DNA of 22,494 bases from the NCBI GenBank assembly GCA_001838165.1, contig KV835910.1, positions 1 to 22,494 on the forward strand, read 5' to 3'. The translations under genes were made by a program, and so were the position numbers. Of this stretch, positions 7,200 through 15,476 are shown in pieces. Under the pieces are notes generated by a model. That model saw only the letters and a list, made by a program, of their open reading frames with translations, did no database searches and was not told the DNA's origin. The DNA is from Actinomyces sp. HMSC035G02 (GTDB lineage: Bacteria; Actinomycetota; Actinomycetes; Actinomycetales; Actinomycetaceae). Position 1 is the first letter of the stretch; each line of letters starts with the position of its first letter.

Positions 7200-7227
7200 T
7201 TGTCTGGCCTCGGGCCGCCCCTATTAG
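7200..7227 (+). promoter_or_regulatory. Candidate promoter for 7242
   Basis: TTGTCT (7200-7205) and TATTAG (7222-7227) are separated by 16 bp and would start transcription just before the GTG at 7242, leaving almost no leader. TAGGGT at 7229-7234 is an alternative -10. Pattern evidence only. Confidence 0.35.
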
Positions 7228-7241
7228 CTAGGGTGGATACT

Positions 7242-7856
7242 GTGAGTACTCCGAACGCGCCCCGCCCTGCCCTCACTCCGCGTCAGCGTTTCCTGCGCGA
7301 GCGTCAGCAGCGCCAGAACACGACGTTCGCTGTCATCGGCATCGCGATGATAGTGGCCGCGGTGGCGGCCGCCCTCGTGTTCACGGGAATCGTTCCCGTC
7401 CCGTTCGGCAACGACTTCTCCGTCAAGGTCAAGTACGCCGAGACCGGCGACATCCCGTGTCCGACGGTGGACGCGAAGCCCGTGGCCCCCTCGCAGGTCA
7501 CCGTCACGGTCATCAACACGACTCAGCACCAGGGCCTGGCCTCCAAAGCCACGGACATGCTCTCGACCGCCGGCTTCCAGACCGAGGAACCGGCGAACTC
7601 GGACACCGAGTACACCGGCAAGGTGCGCATCACGGCACGCGCGGACTCGGTGGACGCCGCCTACTCGGTGGCCCGATTCTTCCCCGGCTCCCACGTGCGC
7701 CTCAGCGACGCGGAGGACGCCACGGTCACGGTCGAACTCGGCACCTTCTACGACGACACGATGAGCGCCGAGGACGTGCAGCGAGTCCTCAAGTCCAACG
7801 ACTCGATCGAGCAGCCCGCGAAGTGCCGACCGATGTCGGGTACGAAGCAGGACTAA
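7242..7856 (+). CDS. LytR_C-domain membrane protein
   Basis: A 204-aa protein with a short basic cytoplasmic N-terminus (LTPRQRFLRERQQRQ), one transmembrane helix at about residues 27-50 and an extracytoplasmic domain. VTVTVINTTQHQGLASKATD is typical of the LytR_C domain, which accompanies LCP cell-wall ligases or occurs alone. It ends with the family-like pattern of a beta strand and helix (VTVELGTFYDD). It probably acts at the cell envelope. No catalytic LCP domain is present, so it is a stand-alone LytR_C protein of unknown partner. The GTG at 7242 has AGGGTGG just upstream; GTG 7233 is an alternative. A strong terminator follows nine bases after the stop. Confidence 0.8.
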   Translation: MSTPNAPRPALTPRQRFLRERQQRQNTTFAVIGIAMIVAAVAAALVFTGIVPVPFGNDFSVKVKYAETGDIPCPTVDAKPVAPSQVTVTVINTTQHQGLASKATDMLSTAGFQTEEPANSDTEYTGKVRITARADSVDAAYSVARFFPGSHVRLSDAEDATVTVELGTFYDDTMSAEDVQRVLKSNDSIEQPAKCRPMSGTKQD

Positions 7857-7864
7857 GACAGAAG

Positions 7865-7893
7865 AAAAGGCCGCCCCGAGTGGGCGGCCTTTT
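7865..7893 (+). terminator. Intrinsic terminator after the LytR_C gene
   Basis: The stem AAAAGGCCGCCC (7865-7876) pairs with GGGCGGCCTTTT (7882-7893), with a 5-nt loop and a T-run to 7894. Confidence 0.9.
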
Positions 7894-7917
7894 TATGTCG
7901 TTTGTCGATGAGCATCG

Positions 7918-7980
7918 TTTCGGGGTTAAAGGATGAAACGTGTTGGTCTGGTGGTGACTCTTTGGCGTGCTGGTGCGCGA
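7918..7980 (+). repeat. 63-bp dispersed block R1, copy 1
   Basis: Aligns without gaps to 21773-21835 at about 78% identity. The shared core is AACGTGTTGGTCT followed by TGCTGGTG. In both places it starts about 25-30 bp after an intrinsic terminator and is the first block of a larger shared intergenic region. Confidence 0.75.
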
Positions 7981-8017
7981 AAGTCGGTATTTTGGTGGGT
8001 TGCCGCTCGCAATAGCG

Positions 8018-8130
8018 GGTTCGCGTGCGACCAACGCACCACGACAGACACGACATCCGCCATAACGCAGACCCATTCAGCCAAAACAGCCTGGTTTCAG
8101 CGTTTTCACCCAATGGGTCTGCACTTTGGC
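8018..8130 (+). repeat. ~113-bp dispersed block R2, copy 1
   Basis: Aligns without gaps to 22110-22222. GGTTCGCGTGCGA (8018) and AACGCAGAC (8064) fall exactly 46 bp apart in both copies, and CGTTTTCA and GGTCTGC are also kept. Overall identity is lower (about 60-65%) than in blocks R1 and R3. Confidence 0.65.
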
Positions 8131-8193
8131 GGCCACACCACCACGAACCGCGGCCACACCACCACGAACCGCGGCCACGCCGCCGCCAATCGG
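8131..8193 (+). repeat. 21-bp tandem repeat between R2 and R3
   Basis: GGCCACACCACCACGAACCGC is present twice exactly (8131-8151, 8152-8172), and a diverged third unit ends at 8193. The R2-to-R3 distance here exceeds that in copy 2 by 22 bp, close to one unit, consistent with local expansion. Confidence 0.85.
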
Positions 8194-8272
8194 GGGGAAT
8201 TACGCCATGCAAGGGTGCGACACGCCGGCGACACGCCGACAGAGCGCTTCGCATGGCGCAAAACCCCCACCG
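8191..8272 (+). repeat. 82-bp palindromic element R3, copy 1
   Basis: Matches 22261-22342 at 71/82 positions without gaps. The ends are self-complementary: GCATGGCG (8251-8258) pairs with CGCCATGC (8203-8210), and outer C-runs pair with G-runs around two A/T mismatched positions, enclosing a 40-nt loop. Differences in the stem between copies are partly compensated, suggesting a selected fold or site. Confidence 0.85.
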
Positions 8273-8529
8273 GCCACCGATCTGGAGGGCGCTGGAGGGA
8301 GTGGTGGCCCGGAGGGCTTGGCCGCGGTGCCGGGGGCGGCGACGGGGCCCGGCCCAGACAAATTTCGCACGTAATTTCCGACGGTCATTTTTTGAGATCG
8401 CCCAAAAACGTTGCAATTCCAACGAGGTGATTTCAATGTTTGAACAAGTTGCAAGGGAATTACGTGCGAAATTGATGGGAGAGTGGCCCGTGGGGCCACA
8501 AGCAGCATCACACCGCCGGGCTTGCCCGG
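8273..8529. other. Intergenic remainder containing 113-bp element B
   Basis: Apart from the 113-bp element at 8361-8473, I see only G-rich unstructured sequence (8273-8360) and a short GGTCAGCGGCC direct repeat (8529-8548) that overlaps the 3' end of the minus-strand phosphatase gene. No gene is supported. Confidence 0.4.
8361..8473 (-). repeat. 113-bp dispersed element, copy B (inverted relative to copy A)
   Basis: The left end AATTTCGCACGTAATTT (8361-8377) and the right end GAATTACGTGCGAAATT (8457-8473) are inverted repeats with one mismatch. The reverse complement aligns gap-free with 1195-1307. The right end is identical in both copies. Differences between copies fall evenly on the three positions of the only shared open frame, which argues against coding. 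Confidence 0.85.
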
Positions 8530-9777
8530 TCAGCGGCCGGTCAGCGGCCCGGCCGTGCCACGGCCTCGGATGTTCTCCAGGAGTGCCTCGCCGTCCGAGC
8601 CGTACCAGACGGGGACGGACTCGGGGACGGTCCACAGGGCGTCGGGCACCATGGCCTCGAAGCTGCCGTGCGCCATGAACTGCTCGATCTCGGACAGGGA
8701 ACGGATCGCGATGCCCGCGACGCACTGCGGGAACTCGCGGGCGAACTCCGCGTAGATTTCCGGGTCGTGCTGTCCGTCGTCGCCGACGAGGAGCCAGCGC
8801 ATGTGCGGGAACATGCGGGCCAGGCGGCGCAGCTCGCGGCGCTTGTGCTCCGGTCCCGAGCGGAACCAGCCCGTATTCGAGGGGCCGAAGTCCGTCATCA
8901 GGAACCCGCCGGCCGGGTAGCCGGAGCGCTCCAGGAAGGAACGCACGGTCGGCACGACGTTCCACGCGCCGGTGGACAGGTACATGATGGGGGAGTGGGT
9001 GCCCTCGGGCACGCCCTCCGACGAGGCCGATGACGTCGTCAGTGTCGTCAGCAGCTGCGCCATGCCGGGGACGGCCTCGCGCGAGGATACGCGGTCCAGG
9101 AAGGCATGTTTCGCGGCCGTGATCAGGCGCGGCAGCATTGACACCATGACGGTGTCGTCGATGTCAGAGACGACGCCGAAATGCTCGCGATCCGACACGA
9201 TGCGCACGCGCACGGAAGCGGGTCGGCCGGCGCGGATACGGCCCTTGCGGGGGCACTCGTACATCGCCGAGGCCGGGGCGGGCAGCGGGGTAGCCGTGCG
9301 CAGGGTGGTTGCGAGCTTGGCGGCGGTGTCCTCGGACAGGCCGAGCGCACGGATGTCGCCCGCGTGCAGGACCTGAATGGTCGCGTCGTGCCATCCCGGT
9401 TCGAGGCCGTGGCCCAAGACCGTGATGTCGACAAAGCCGCCGCGATCCGCGAAGGCGAGTCGGCGTGCGTTGCCGACCGTGACGAGCACTGGCTGACGGG
9501 GGACCTGCGCGTTGAAGAACTGCCGCCATCCGCGCCGTGTCTGCAGCCAGGAACGGCCGTCGTCGCCGCGCGCCATGAGGACGCGGCCGAGGATGCGGGC
9601 GCTGCGCTCAGAGCCGATGCCGCCGAAGCCAACGACTCCCGGGTAGAACCAGCCTTTCGACATGGCCGCGACCAGGAGCGTGGATGCGAATTCACCCGCG
9701 CCGGCGGTCAGGGCCAGGGCGAGCGAAGGGGACTCGTCGTCGATGAGAGGGGGACGGAATAGCATCAGGCCAATCAT
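8530..9777 (-). CDS. App1-like phosphatidate phosphatase domain protein
   Basis: A 415-aa protein of the App1/DUF2183 HAD-like family; yeast App1 is a Mg-dependent phosphatidic acid phosphatase. The DxDxT nucleophile motif is DIDDT at residues 195-199. The second HAD motif is at LSTGAW (about 257-262), and the acidic metal-binding motif is [10 protein letters not shown] (311-320). The first ~180 residues carry a beta-rich domain usual in bacterial members. Lipid phosphate hydrolysis is the family expectation; the true substrate is not shown. The ATG at 9777 has GAGG just upstream. It follows the MFS gene on the same strand with a 47-bp gap, so the two may be cotranscribed. Confidence 0.88.
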   Translation of the reverse strand: MIGLMLFRPPLIDDESPSLALALTAGAGEFASTLLVAAMSKGWFYPGVVGFGGIGSERSARILGRVLMARGDDGRSWLQTRRGWRQFFNAQVPRQPVLVTVGNARRLAFADRGGFVDITVLGHGLEPGWHDATIQVLHAGDIRALGLSEDTAAKLATTLRTATPLPAPASAMYECPRKGRIRAGRPASVRVRIVSDREHFGVVSDIDDTVMVSMLPRLITAAKHAFLDRVSSREAVPGMAQLLTTLTTSSASSEGVPEGTHSPIMYLSTGAWNVVPTVRSFLERSGYPAGGFLMTDFGPSNTGWFRSGPEHKRRELRRLARMFPHMRWLLVGDDGQHDPEIYAEFAREFPQCVAGIAIRSLSEIEQFMAHGSFEAMVPDALWTVPESVPVWYGSDGEALLENIRGRGTAGPLTGR

Positions 9778-9824
9778 ATGGCCTCGCGCTTCTATGGGCG
9801 CAGGAATCGAAGGGGAAACCGTCC

Positions 9825-11045
9825 TCAGTCGAGGGGCAGCGTGGGCTTCGGGGTGGCCGCAGTGCTCCTACGCAGCGCGGGTAGGCCGATCAGCATGAGC
9901 ACGACCATCGCCCACCCTGCCCCGGCCATGGTGAACAGGCCGCCGCGCGCGCCGATAGCGTCGATCGCGGGACCCGCGACCGCGGTTCCCAGGGAGACAC
10001 CCAGGCTGATCGAGGTGGACATCCAGGTGAGGCCCTCGGTGAGCTTCGCGGGCGAGACGGACTGTTGGATGATGACGTTGACGTTCGTCATTGTGGGCGC
10101 GCAGGTGAGGCCCGTGATGAGGATGACGATGGCCATCGTCCAGACGTTGAAGGCCAGGGGGAAGAGGCTCATGCCGATCGCCATCGCGATCACGCCGATC
10201 ACGAAGAGCTGCCAGGTGGGGCGCCTCCACGTGCGTGCGCCGTACACGAGGGCGGCAGTCAGCGACCCGATGGAGAAGAGAGCGAGGAGGATGCCGCCGA
10301 GCGCGGGGGTGCCCAGCTCCTCGGTGAAGCTGACCATCGACACTTCCATCGCGCCAAACGTCATGCCCATGCCGATGTAGGTCGCGGCCATGACGAGGAC
10401 GACGGGTTTGCGGATGACGGACTCGCGCGGGGCGCTGGGGTCGTAGGGAATGATCGCGGGTTCGGAGTCGCGGCGCGACAGGAAGAGCGCGCCACCCACC
10501 GCCAGGCTGACGATGGAAATGATGAGGCCGGTGGCCGGATGCAGGGCGGTGCCCAGGACGGTGGCCAGGACGGGGCCCACGATGTACACGAACTCGTCGA
10601 CGGCGGATTCGAGAGCGTAGGCGGTCTGCAGCTGGCCCGGCTTGTGCAGGATCGTCGACCAGCGCGAGCGCACGAGCGCGCCGGGAGCCCCCCACGTGGC
10701 GCCCGACAGGGCGGCCGGAATGAAGAGCAACCACTCGGGGGCGTGCATGAAGACAGCGGCGACGAGGCCGAACATCGACAGTGTGCTGACGATCCACGCG
10801 GGCCCCATGACGCGTAGCTGACCGTGGCGGTCGACCTGGCGCGCGAGGATGGGCGCGCAGAGCGCCATGACGATGATGCTCACGGCAGAGACCGCGCCCG
10901 CGAGCGTGTAGTTGCCGTACTCGGTGCGCACCATCAGGATCGTTGACAGACCCACCATGGACATCGGCATGCGCAGCACAAGGCCAGCCGCGGAGAATTT
11001 CCAGGACTGACGGTAACGCAGAATGTCAAGATAGGTGCCGAGCAT
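9825..11045 (-). CDS. MFS transporter
   Basis: A 406-aa polytopic protein with about 12 hydrophobic helices and a central cytoplasmic loop ([20 protein letters not shown]), typical of the major facilitator superfamily. The basic motif between helices 2 and 3 ([14 protein letters not shown]) fits the MFS motif A. It resembles drug- or metabolite-efflux members of actinobacteria; the substrate cannot be read from sequence. A -10 hexamer only six bases before the ATG, with no Shine-Dalgarno, suggests a leaderless message. The App1-like gene lies downstream. Confidence 0.88.
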   Translation of the reverse strand: MLGTYLDILRYRQSWKFSAAGLVLRMPMSMVGLSTILMVRTEYGNYTLAGAVSAVSIIVMALCAPILARQVDRHGQLRVMGPAWIVSTLSMFGLVAAVFMHAPEWLLFIPAALSGATWGAPGALVRSRWSTILHKPGQLQTAYALESAVDEFVYIVGPVLATVLGTALHPATGLIISIVSLAVGGALFLSRRDSEPAIIPYDPSAPRESVIRKPVVLVMAATYIGMGMTFGAMEVSMVSFTEELGTPALGGILLALFSIGSLTAALVYGARTWRRPTWQLFVIGVIAMAIGMSLFPLAFNVWTMAIVILITGLTCAPTMTNVNVIIQQSVSPAKLTEGLTWMSTSISLGVSLGTAVAGPAIDAIGARGGLFTMAGAGWAMVVLMLIGLPALRRSTAATPKPTLPLD

Positions 11046-11051
11046 GCGTCC

Positions 11052-11057
11052 ATTCTA
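11052..11057 (-). promoter_or_regulatory. -10 element of a probably leaderless MFS transcript
   Basis: On the minus strand TAGAAT is followed by six bases and then the ATG at 11045, so initiation would fall at or next to the start codon. No ribosome binding site is present. The -35 is poorly defined (TTTCGG at 16 bp). Confidence 0.45.
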
Positions 11058-11146
11058 TCACCGGGGTAGCGTCCCGAAAGCCAAGCGGAATGGGGCGTAC
11101 GTAACCATTCGGCCCCTCCGCGAGGGGAGGGGAGACCGCGAAAATA

Positions 11147-11181
11147 GCCACGGCCTCGTCGACAGGGGACGAGGCCGTGGC
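11147..11181 (-). terminator. Terminator of the nirK operon made from an inverted word pair
   Basis: GCCACGGCCTCGTC (11147-11160) and GACGAGGCCGTGGC (11168-11181) form a perfect 14-bp stem with a 7-nt loop. Reading on the minus strand, TATTTT follows. It lies 17 bp beyond the nirK stop. Each arm is an exact copy of the word that is over-represented in the window. Confidence 0.85.
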
Positions 11182-11198
11182 GGGGATCGGGCAAAGGT

Positions 11199-12710
11199 CT
11201 AGTCGGTCACCTCGAAGACGCCGAGCTGTCCCTTTTCCGCCAGGGAGAGCGCGTGGTTGACGAATGCGTAGTGGCCGGCCTCGAGCGGCGTGAACTCGAC
11301 GAATCCGCCCTCGGCGGCGCCCAACGTGAGGACCTGGCCCCAGCCGCCGCCGGACCCTCCGCCTCGGATCACGTAGGCGCCCTCGCGCCACACGGTGTCG
11401 AATTGGGTGCCCACGACGTGGAAGGTGGTCGCCAGGTTCGGGCCCGCGTCCATGACCCACACGCGCACGCGCTCGTTGGTCTTGATCTGGATCGGGTGCG
11501 CCTTGTACTGGAAGGGCACGCCGTTGAAGGCCATCGCGTTGGGCTGCAGGGCCGACAGGAGCGAGGCATCTGCGGGCTGACCGTCCGCGCCCAGGTAGAG
11601 CTCGGAGGCGACCATGACGTACTCGCGGTCGACCTTGTCCAGGTCGGTCGGGTCGATGATGACGGCCCCGAACATGCCGTTCGCGATGTGCATCGACATG
11701 GGAGCGGTCGAGCAGTGGTAGAGCCAGATGCCCGCGTTCTTCGCGACGAAGGTGTACTCGAGGGTCTGCCCGGGTTCGATCGAGCGCATGACGTTGTCGG
11801 GAGCGACGAGGCCCGCGTGGAAGTCCAGCGAGTGGCTCATGGTCCCGTTGTTGACGAGCGTGATGTGGAAGGTGTCGCCGATGTGTCCGCGCAGGATCGG
11901 GCCGGGAGCGTCCCCGTTGAAGGTCCACGACTCGCGCGTCAGCGAGCTCGTGACGTTGACGGTCTGCTCGGTGACCGTGAAGGTGTAGTGGCGCTCGGTC
12001 TCGTTCGTGGCGGGCGGTAGGACCGGGTCGCGCGCGTCGATCGTCGCCGCGTAGTCCGTCAGCGCGGTCGGGGTGGCCGGTCCCGCGGCGGCGTCCTGGC
12101 CGTGGTCGTGCCCGTGGTGGGCGTGGCTACCCGAGGCCGAGGTCCCCGAGGAGGACGAGGACGCGCCCGTGGCCTGCACGTGCAGGGTCATGCCCATCTC
12201 GCGGTGTCCGGGCAGGGAACACCAGCCCTCGACGTCCCCGGAGATGACGCCGAGGTCCAGCTCCTTCGTCTCACCCGCGGCGAGCGATCCGGAGGATACG
12301 CCCGTCTCGAACACCAGGTCGTGGCGCTGGTCCCCCGAGTTTGTGAAGTCGACGATGAGGCGGTCGCCGACCGGCACCTCGATGTGGTTCGGCGTGAACG
12401 CCATGCCGTCGACGCCCACGGACACGCGGGTCGTGTGCCCGGTCGGCGTTACCGACGAGGCCGTGGTCCCGGTCCCCGTTCCCGTGCCCTGCGTCGTGGG
12501 CGCGGACGGGTTGGACAGGAAGATCGCCAGCGCGAGCGCCACGACGGAGACGACGCCGACGATCGCTCCGGCCGTGCGGCTCACGGGTGAGTGATCGCCC
12601 GCAGGACTCATGCGCAGCTTGGGGGTTCCCGTCGTGGGGCCTTTCGGGGCGGGGGTCTTCGACTTCTCGCCTCCCGACGACGGCGAAGCAGACAGGTTCA
12701 GGTCAGCCAC
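11199..12710 (-). CDS. nirK: Copper nitrite reductase with N-terminal cupredoxin, membrane anchored
   Basis: A 503-aa enzyme predicted to reduce nitrite to NO outside the membrane. Residues 44-66 form a membrane anchor. A first cupredoxin (about 91-180) has type 1 copper ligands His130, Cys164, His169 and Met172/174. A Ser/His/Asp-rich linker (195-203, HAHHGHDHG) joins it to a two-domain NirK core. Core type 1 ligands are His293, Cys333, His341 and Met346; type 2 ligands are His298, His332 and His486; catalytic residues are Asp296 and His431. The CSTAPMSMHIANGMFG segment has the spacing of AniA-type (class II) NirK. An N-terminal cupredoxin fusion is known in Hyphomicrobium denitrificans NirK. 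The GTG at 12710 has GGAGG upstream and overlaps the preceding gene by 8 bp. Confidence 0.93.
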   Translation of the reverse strand: MADLNLSASPSSGGEKSKTPAPKGPTTGTPKLRMSPAGDHSPVSRTAGAIVGVVSVVALALAIFLSNPSAPTTQGTGTGTGTTASSVTPTGHTTRVSVGVDGMAFTPNHIEVPVGDRLIVDFTNSGDQRHDLVFETGVSSGSLAAGETKELDLGVISGDVEGWCSLPGHREMGMTLHVQATGASSSSSGTSASGSHAHHGHDHGQDAAAGPATPTALTDYAATIDARDPVLPPATNETERHYTFTVTEQTVNVTSSLTRESWTFNGDAPGPILRGHIGDTFHITLVNNGTMSHSLDFHAGLVAPDNVMRSIEPGQTLEYTFVAKNAGIWLYHCSTAPMSMHIANGMFGAVIIDPTDLDKVDREYVMVASELYLGADGQPADASLLSALQPNAMAFNGVPFQYKAHPIQIKTNERVRVWVMDAGPNLATTFHVVGTQFDTVWREGAYVIRGGGSGGGWGQVLTLGAAEGGFVEFTPLEAGHYAFVNHALSLAEKGQLGVFEVTD

Positions 12711-14001
12711 GGCTGCCTCCTTGTGTGGTGGGGGATGAAGCGGCGGCGCGCTTGGCGCGCGCCTGGGCCACGCCGCAGCGGGCCATGAGGACGATGTCAA
12801 CAAGGTAGGTGGCCAGCAGGACCACCCACGCGGCGATCGTGAGGCGTTCGGCGGATGTTCCGCCCAGGGACGCGACGGCGAGCGCGAGGACCGCGGCCAC
12901 GTTGCGAGCGGCCTCCCGGATGGGCGCCCCGGCCTCGAGAACGCCGACGCCGACGCGCACCGCGGACGGTCCGCCGCCAATCACGACGGGCATCAGGTAG
13001 GTGAGCGCGCCGACGAAGAGCTGGCCCAACCCCGCCGCGCCCAGGATCGGCATCCACGCGAGGAACGCCGCGCGTAGGCCGGTCGCGTCCGCCGCCTCGA
13101 AGGCGCGCAGGGATGCGCCCGCGCCGGCGACGAGAATCCAGGCGGCGCCCAGCATGAGGGACCATGCGCCGTATTCGGCGGGGCCCTTTGTCAGCGCCGC
13201 GCGGACCAGCGGAACGCCCACGCCCAGGGCGGCCGCGCCCACGACGACGAGGAGACCCACGGAAGTCACGCGCATCGACCCGGTCACAGCGCCCGTGCCG
13301 GCGACGAGAAGCGCGGCCACCCACATGGGTAGCGCGCTCGTCGCGAAGGACACGGCACGTGGATCCATGCGCGTGCGCATCGCGGTCGGCCCCAGCGTCA
13401 CCAGGGTCCCGCCCATCGTCAAGCCCACCCATCCGGCGATCCCCGCCAGCGCGTGCGCGACCGTCAGGCGGTCCCGGGCCTCGGCCAGCCATGCGGGAGC
13501 GTCCGCGTCGAACATGGCCGCCGTGACGAAACCAGCCAGCGTCGCGCCGACCACCAGGAAGAACGCCGCCGCGATGTAGTAGCGGATAATCACCGCGAAA
13601 CGAGAGGCCAGGCGCTCGCGGGAGGCCGTGAGCAGCGCCCACCCGTGCCAGGCCGCGATCGCGCCGACGAGCGTCGCACCCGTGACGGTCGCGTGCCACA
13701 GATTCGACCACATGCCGCCGATGAGGAGCAGCAAGGAGAGATTGAAAGCAGTGATGCGCACGGTGTTGTCGCGCCCCGCGCGTCGGTCGTCCGGGGCCAG
13801 GTGGGCGAGCGCGCGCGTGAAGTACCAGGACCACTGGAAGATTCCGTTCGACAAGACGCCGAGGGTCACCAGGTGGATCATCGTCCACAGGTTCTGCGGG
13901 ATGCGGCCTCGGGCGACGATCGTGACCGCCGCGGCGACGGCCGCCACGCACATCCAGACGGAGGTCGCGCGGTCGGTGCGGGGAACGCGGGGCTTGTTCA
14001 T
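12703..14001 (-). CDS. Polytopic membrane protein of the nirK operon (haem-copper-oxidase-I/NnrS-like look)
   Basis: A 432-aa protein with about 11-12 hydrophobic helices. Histidines occur inside or at the ends of helices: MIHLVTLGVLSNG, LWHATVTG, AAWHGWALL and VAHALAGIAGW. This spacing recalls haem-binding membrane proteins such as NnrS or subunit I of haem-copper oxidases, but the HH pair and full ligand set of an oxidase are not evident. It starts at ATG 14001 with GGGAGG upstream. That start overlaps the upstream gene's stop (ATGA), and its own stop overlaps the nirK start, so the three genes are translationally coupled. A role in nitrite/NO or copper/haem handling is inferred only from the operon. 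Confidence 0.75.
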   Translation of the reverse strand: MNKPRVPRTDRATSVWMCVAAVAAAVTIVARGRIPQNLWTMIHLVTLGVLSNGIFQWSWYFTRALAHLAPDDRRAGRDNTVRITAFNLSLLLLIGGMWSNLWHATVTGATLVGAIAAWHGWALLTASRERLASRFAVIIRYYIAAAFFLVVGATLAGFVTAAMFDADAPAWLAEARDRLTVAHALAGIAGWVGLTMGGTLVTLGPTAMRTRMDPRAVSFATSALPMWVAALLVAGTGAVTGSMRVTSVGLLVVVGAAALGVGVPLVRAALTKGPAEYGAWSLMLGAAWILVAGAGASLRAFEAADATGLRAAFLAWMPILGAAGLGQLFVGALTYLMPVVIGGGPSAVRVGVGVLEAGAPIREAARNVAAVLALAVASLGGTSAERLTIAAWVVLLATYLVDIVLMARCGVAQARAKRAAASSPTTQGGSRG

Positions 14002-15269
14002 CGGGCCTCCCGAGAGGCGGCGCGCGCCCGGCGAATCGTCACCGTCAGCGTCGTGGCGACAAACAGGAGCATGCCGACGACCCCGAGGGTGCCGCCCAGG
14101 CGCCACGGGAAGGCAGCCTCGCGCGCGCCCGCGAGGAGACGCAGCAGGAGTGAGACCTGCAGGAACGCAAAGGGAACCCACATGGCGACGTGATAGGGGA
14201 CCTCGCGCCGGGCGACCGCCGGGATGATGACGGGCGCGTGGGCCAGCAGCATCGAGACGACGAAGCCGATCGTGATCGCGTGGACGGACGCGTCGTAGCC
14301 GTAACCGTCGAAGGCGGGCGGAGCGATGACCCACATCAACGCCGGCACGAGCGCCCACGCGTAGCCGCTCAGCATGCACACGGCCGCCAGGCGTGGCAGG
14401 CCGCTCATGCGCACGGTGCCGCGCGCGACGTCATGCCACGCGGTGTCGACCATGAGGACACCGAGCGAGAGGCCGATCAGCGGGTAACCGACCGCGGGGG
14501 AGTAGAGAGCGACCGTCAGGCCCACCATGAGTGCGGCGCTCTCGGCGGTGATGCGCCGCTCGGTGGAGCCGGACGCGAAGGCGAGGCGTGCCAGTTCGAC
14601 GCGCTCGCCGACGATCGTGACAATCAGGAAAGCCAGCCACCAGGGCACCGCGCGCGGCGTCTCGAGGCCTCGCCACCACAGGAGGATACCGCCCAGGCCA
14701 ATGAGAGCGCCCATCAGCTGGATGAGGACTGCGTGGGTGGCCTGCCGACGCGCCCACACGTAGCAGTAGATGGCCGTCAGCAGCGTCATACCGAGGGTGA
14801 TGAGGAAGCAGGGCATCATGCGCTCGGGCGCGAATCCGCTCAGGTGGGCGGCCAGGAAGCGCGGGATCGGGAGGTTCGCGAGCGCCACGCGCGCCCCCTC
14901 GTTCAGGGCGATGACGACCGCGCTGACGCCGCCGGCGCCGGTCAGTAGGGGAGCGGCGTACGCCCACGCGCGCCGCCCGTCGGATTGGAGGGCGACCGCG
15001 CGCTCCAGGCAGATTGCGGTGCCCAGGAACCCATAGATCATGAGGAGTCCGTGCACGGTCCCCAGGCTCGTCGAGGTCACGGGCGCGAGCGCTCCGAGGC
15101 GCACGAGGGAGGCGTCGAGTCCCGCAAGGAGCGCGATGCCCGCGAGGAGCAGGAAAGCGAGGCGGCCGACGGGCAGTCGGGGGATGGGAGGCCTCGTCGC
15201 TATCGACGAGGCCTGGGCTGGCGCATCCGGTCCCGCGTCGTGCGCGGGTCGGCGGGATGCCTCGCTCAT
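13998..15269 (-). CDS. Polytopic membrane protein, first gene of the nirK operon
   Basis: A 423-aa protein with roughly 11-12 transmembrane helices after a 35-residue polar N-terminus. Conserved-looking blocks are GTVHGLLMIYGFLGTAICLE near the N-terminus and VHAITIGFVVSMLLAHAPVI near the C-terminus. Their intramembrane histidines could ligate haem or copper, as in NnrS-like proteins. I do not recognise a defined family. The ATG at 15269 follows AGGAG. A palindromic operator-like site lies 31 bp upstream. Its last four bases overlap the next gene. It presumably works with NirK in the same membrane, for example in electron delivery, NO sensing or NO tolerance; this is inference. Confidence 0.72.
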   Translation of the reverse strand: MSEASRRPAHDAGPDAPAQASSIATRPPIPRLPVGRLAFLLLAGIALLAGLDASLVRLGALAPVTSTSLGTVHGLLMIYGFLGTAICLERAVALQSDGRRAWAYAAPLLTGAGGVSAVVIALNEGARVALANLPIPRFLAAHLSGFAPERMMPCFLITLGMTLLTAIYCYVWARRQATHAVLIQLMGALIGLGGILLWWRGLETPRAVPWWLAFLIVTIVGERVELARLAFASGSTERRITAESAALMVGLTVALYSPAVGYPLIGLSLGVLMVDTAWHDVARGTVRMSGLPRLAAVCMLSGYAWALVPALMWVIAPPAFDGYGYDASVHAITIGFVVSMLLAHAPVIIPAVARREVPYHVAMWVPFAFLQVSLLLRLLAGAREAAFPWRLGGTLGVVGMLLFVATTLTVTIRRARAASREAR

Positions 15270-15300
15270 GTGGGCTCCTGGAGTCGGTGGGCGTTGCCGG

Positions 15301-15318
15301 TGTTCCCATCTGGGGACA
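15301..15318. promoter_or_regulatory. Operator-like palindrome upstream of the nirK operon
   Basis: TGTTCCCATCTGGGGACA is an 8-2-8 inverted repeat, TGTYCCCA-N2-TGGGRACA, with one Y/R exchange. It sits 31 bp before the start codon of the first operon gene, in the divergent intergenic region. It does not match the FNR/CRP (TGTGA-N6-TCACA) or Rex patterns, so the regulator is unknown. Confidence 0.55.
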
Positions 15319-15476
15319 GTGCCAAGGTAGCCGTCCTGTCAGCAATTTTCTAGGGGTGGGGGCGGTGAAATTGCGTGCTGGGACGGTTATGTTGGCCATC
15401 GATGGGAAAACGCACCTCGTGACTACCCATCCAGTAATATTGTGCGGGTCACTATCAAGAGTCAATGGAGCAATTG

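Noticed and set aside
7853..8965. 370-aa minus-strand frame across the repeat region
   Set aside because: It spans a terminator, three repeat types and the out-of-frame end of the App1-like gene.
12711..12980. Extended N-terminus of NirK from an upstream ATG
   Set aside because: The added residues are out-of-frame shadow of the upstream membrane protein gene; GTG 12710 has GGAGG and begins a normal anchor sequence.
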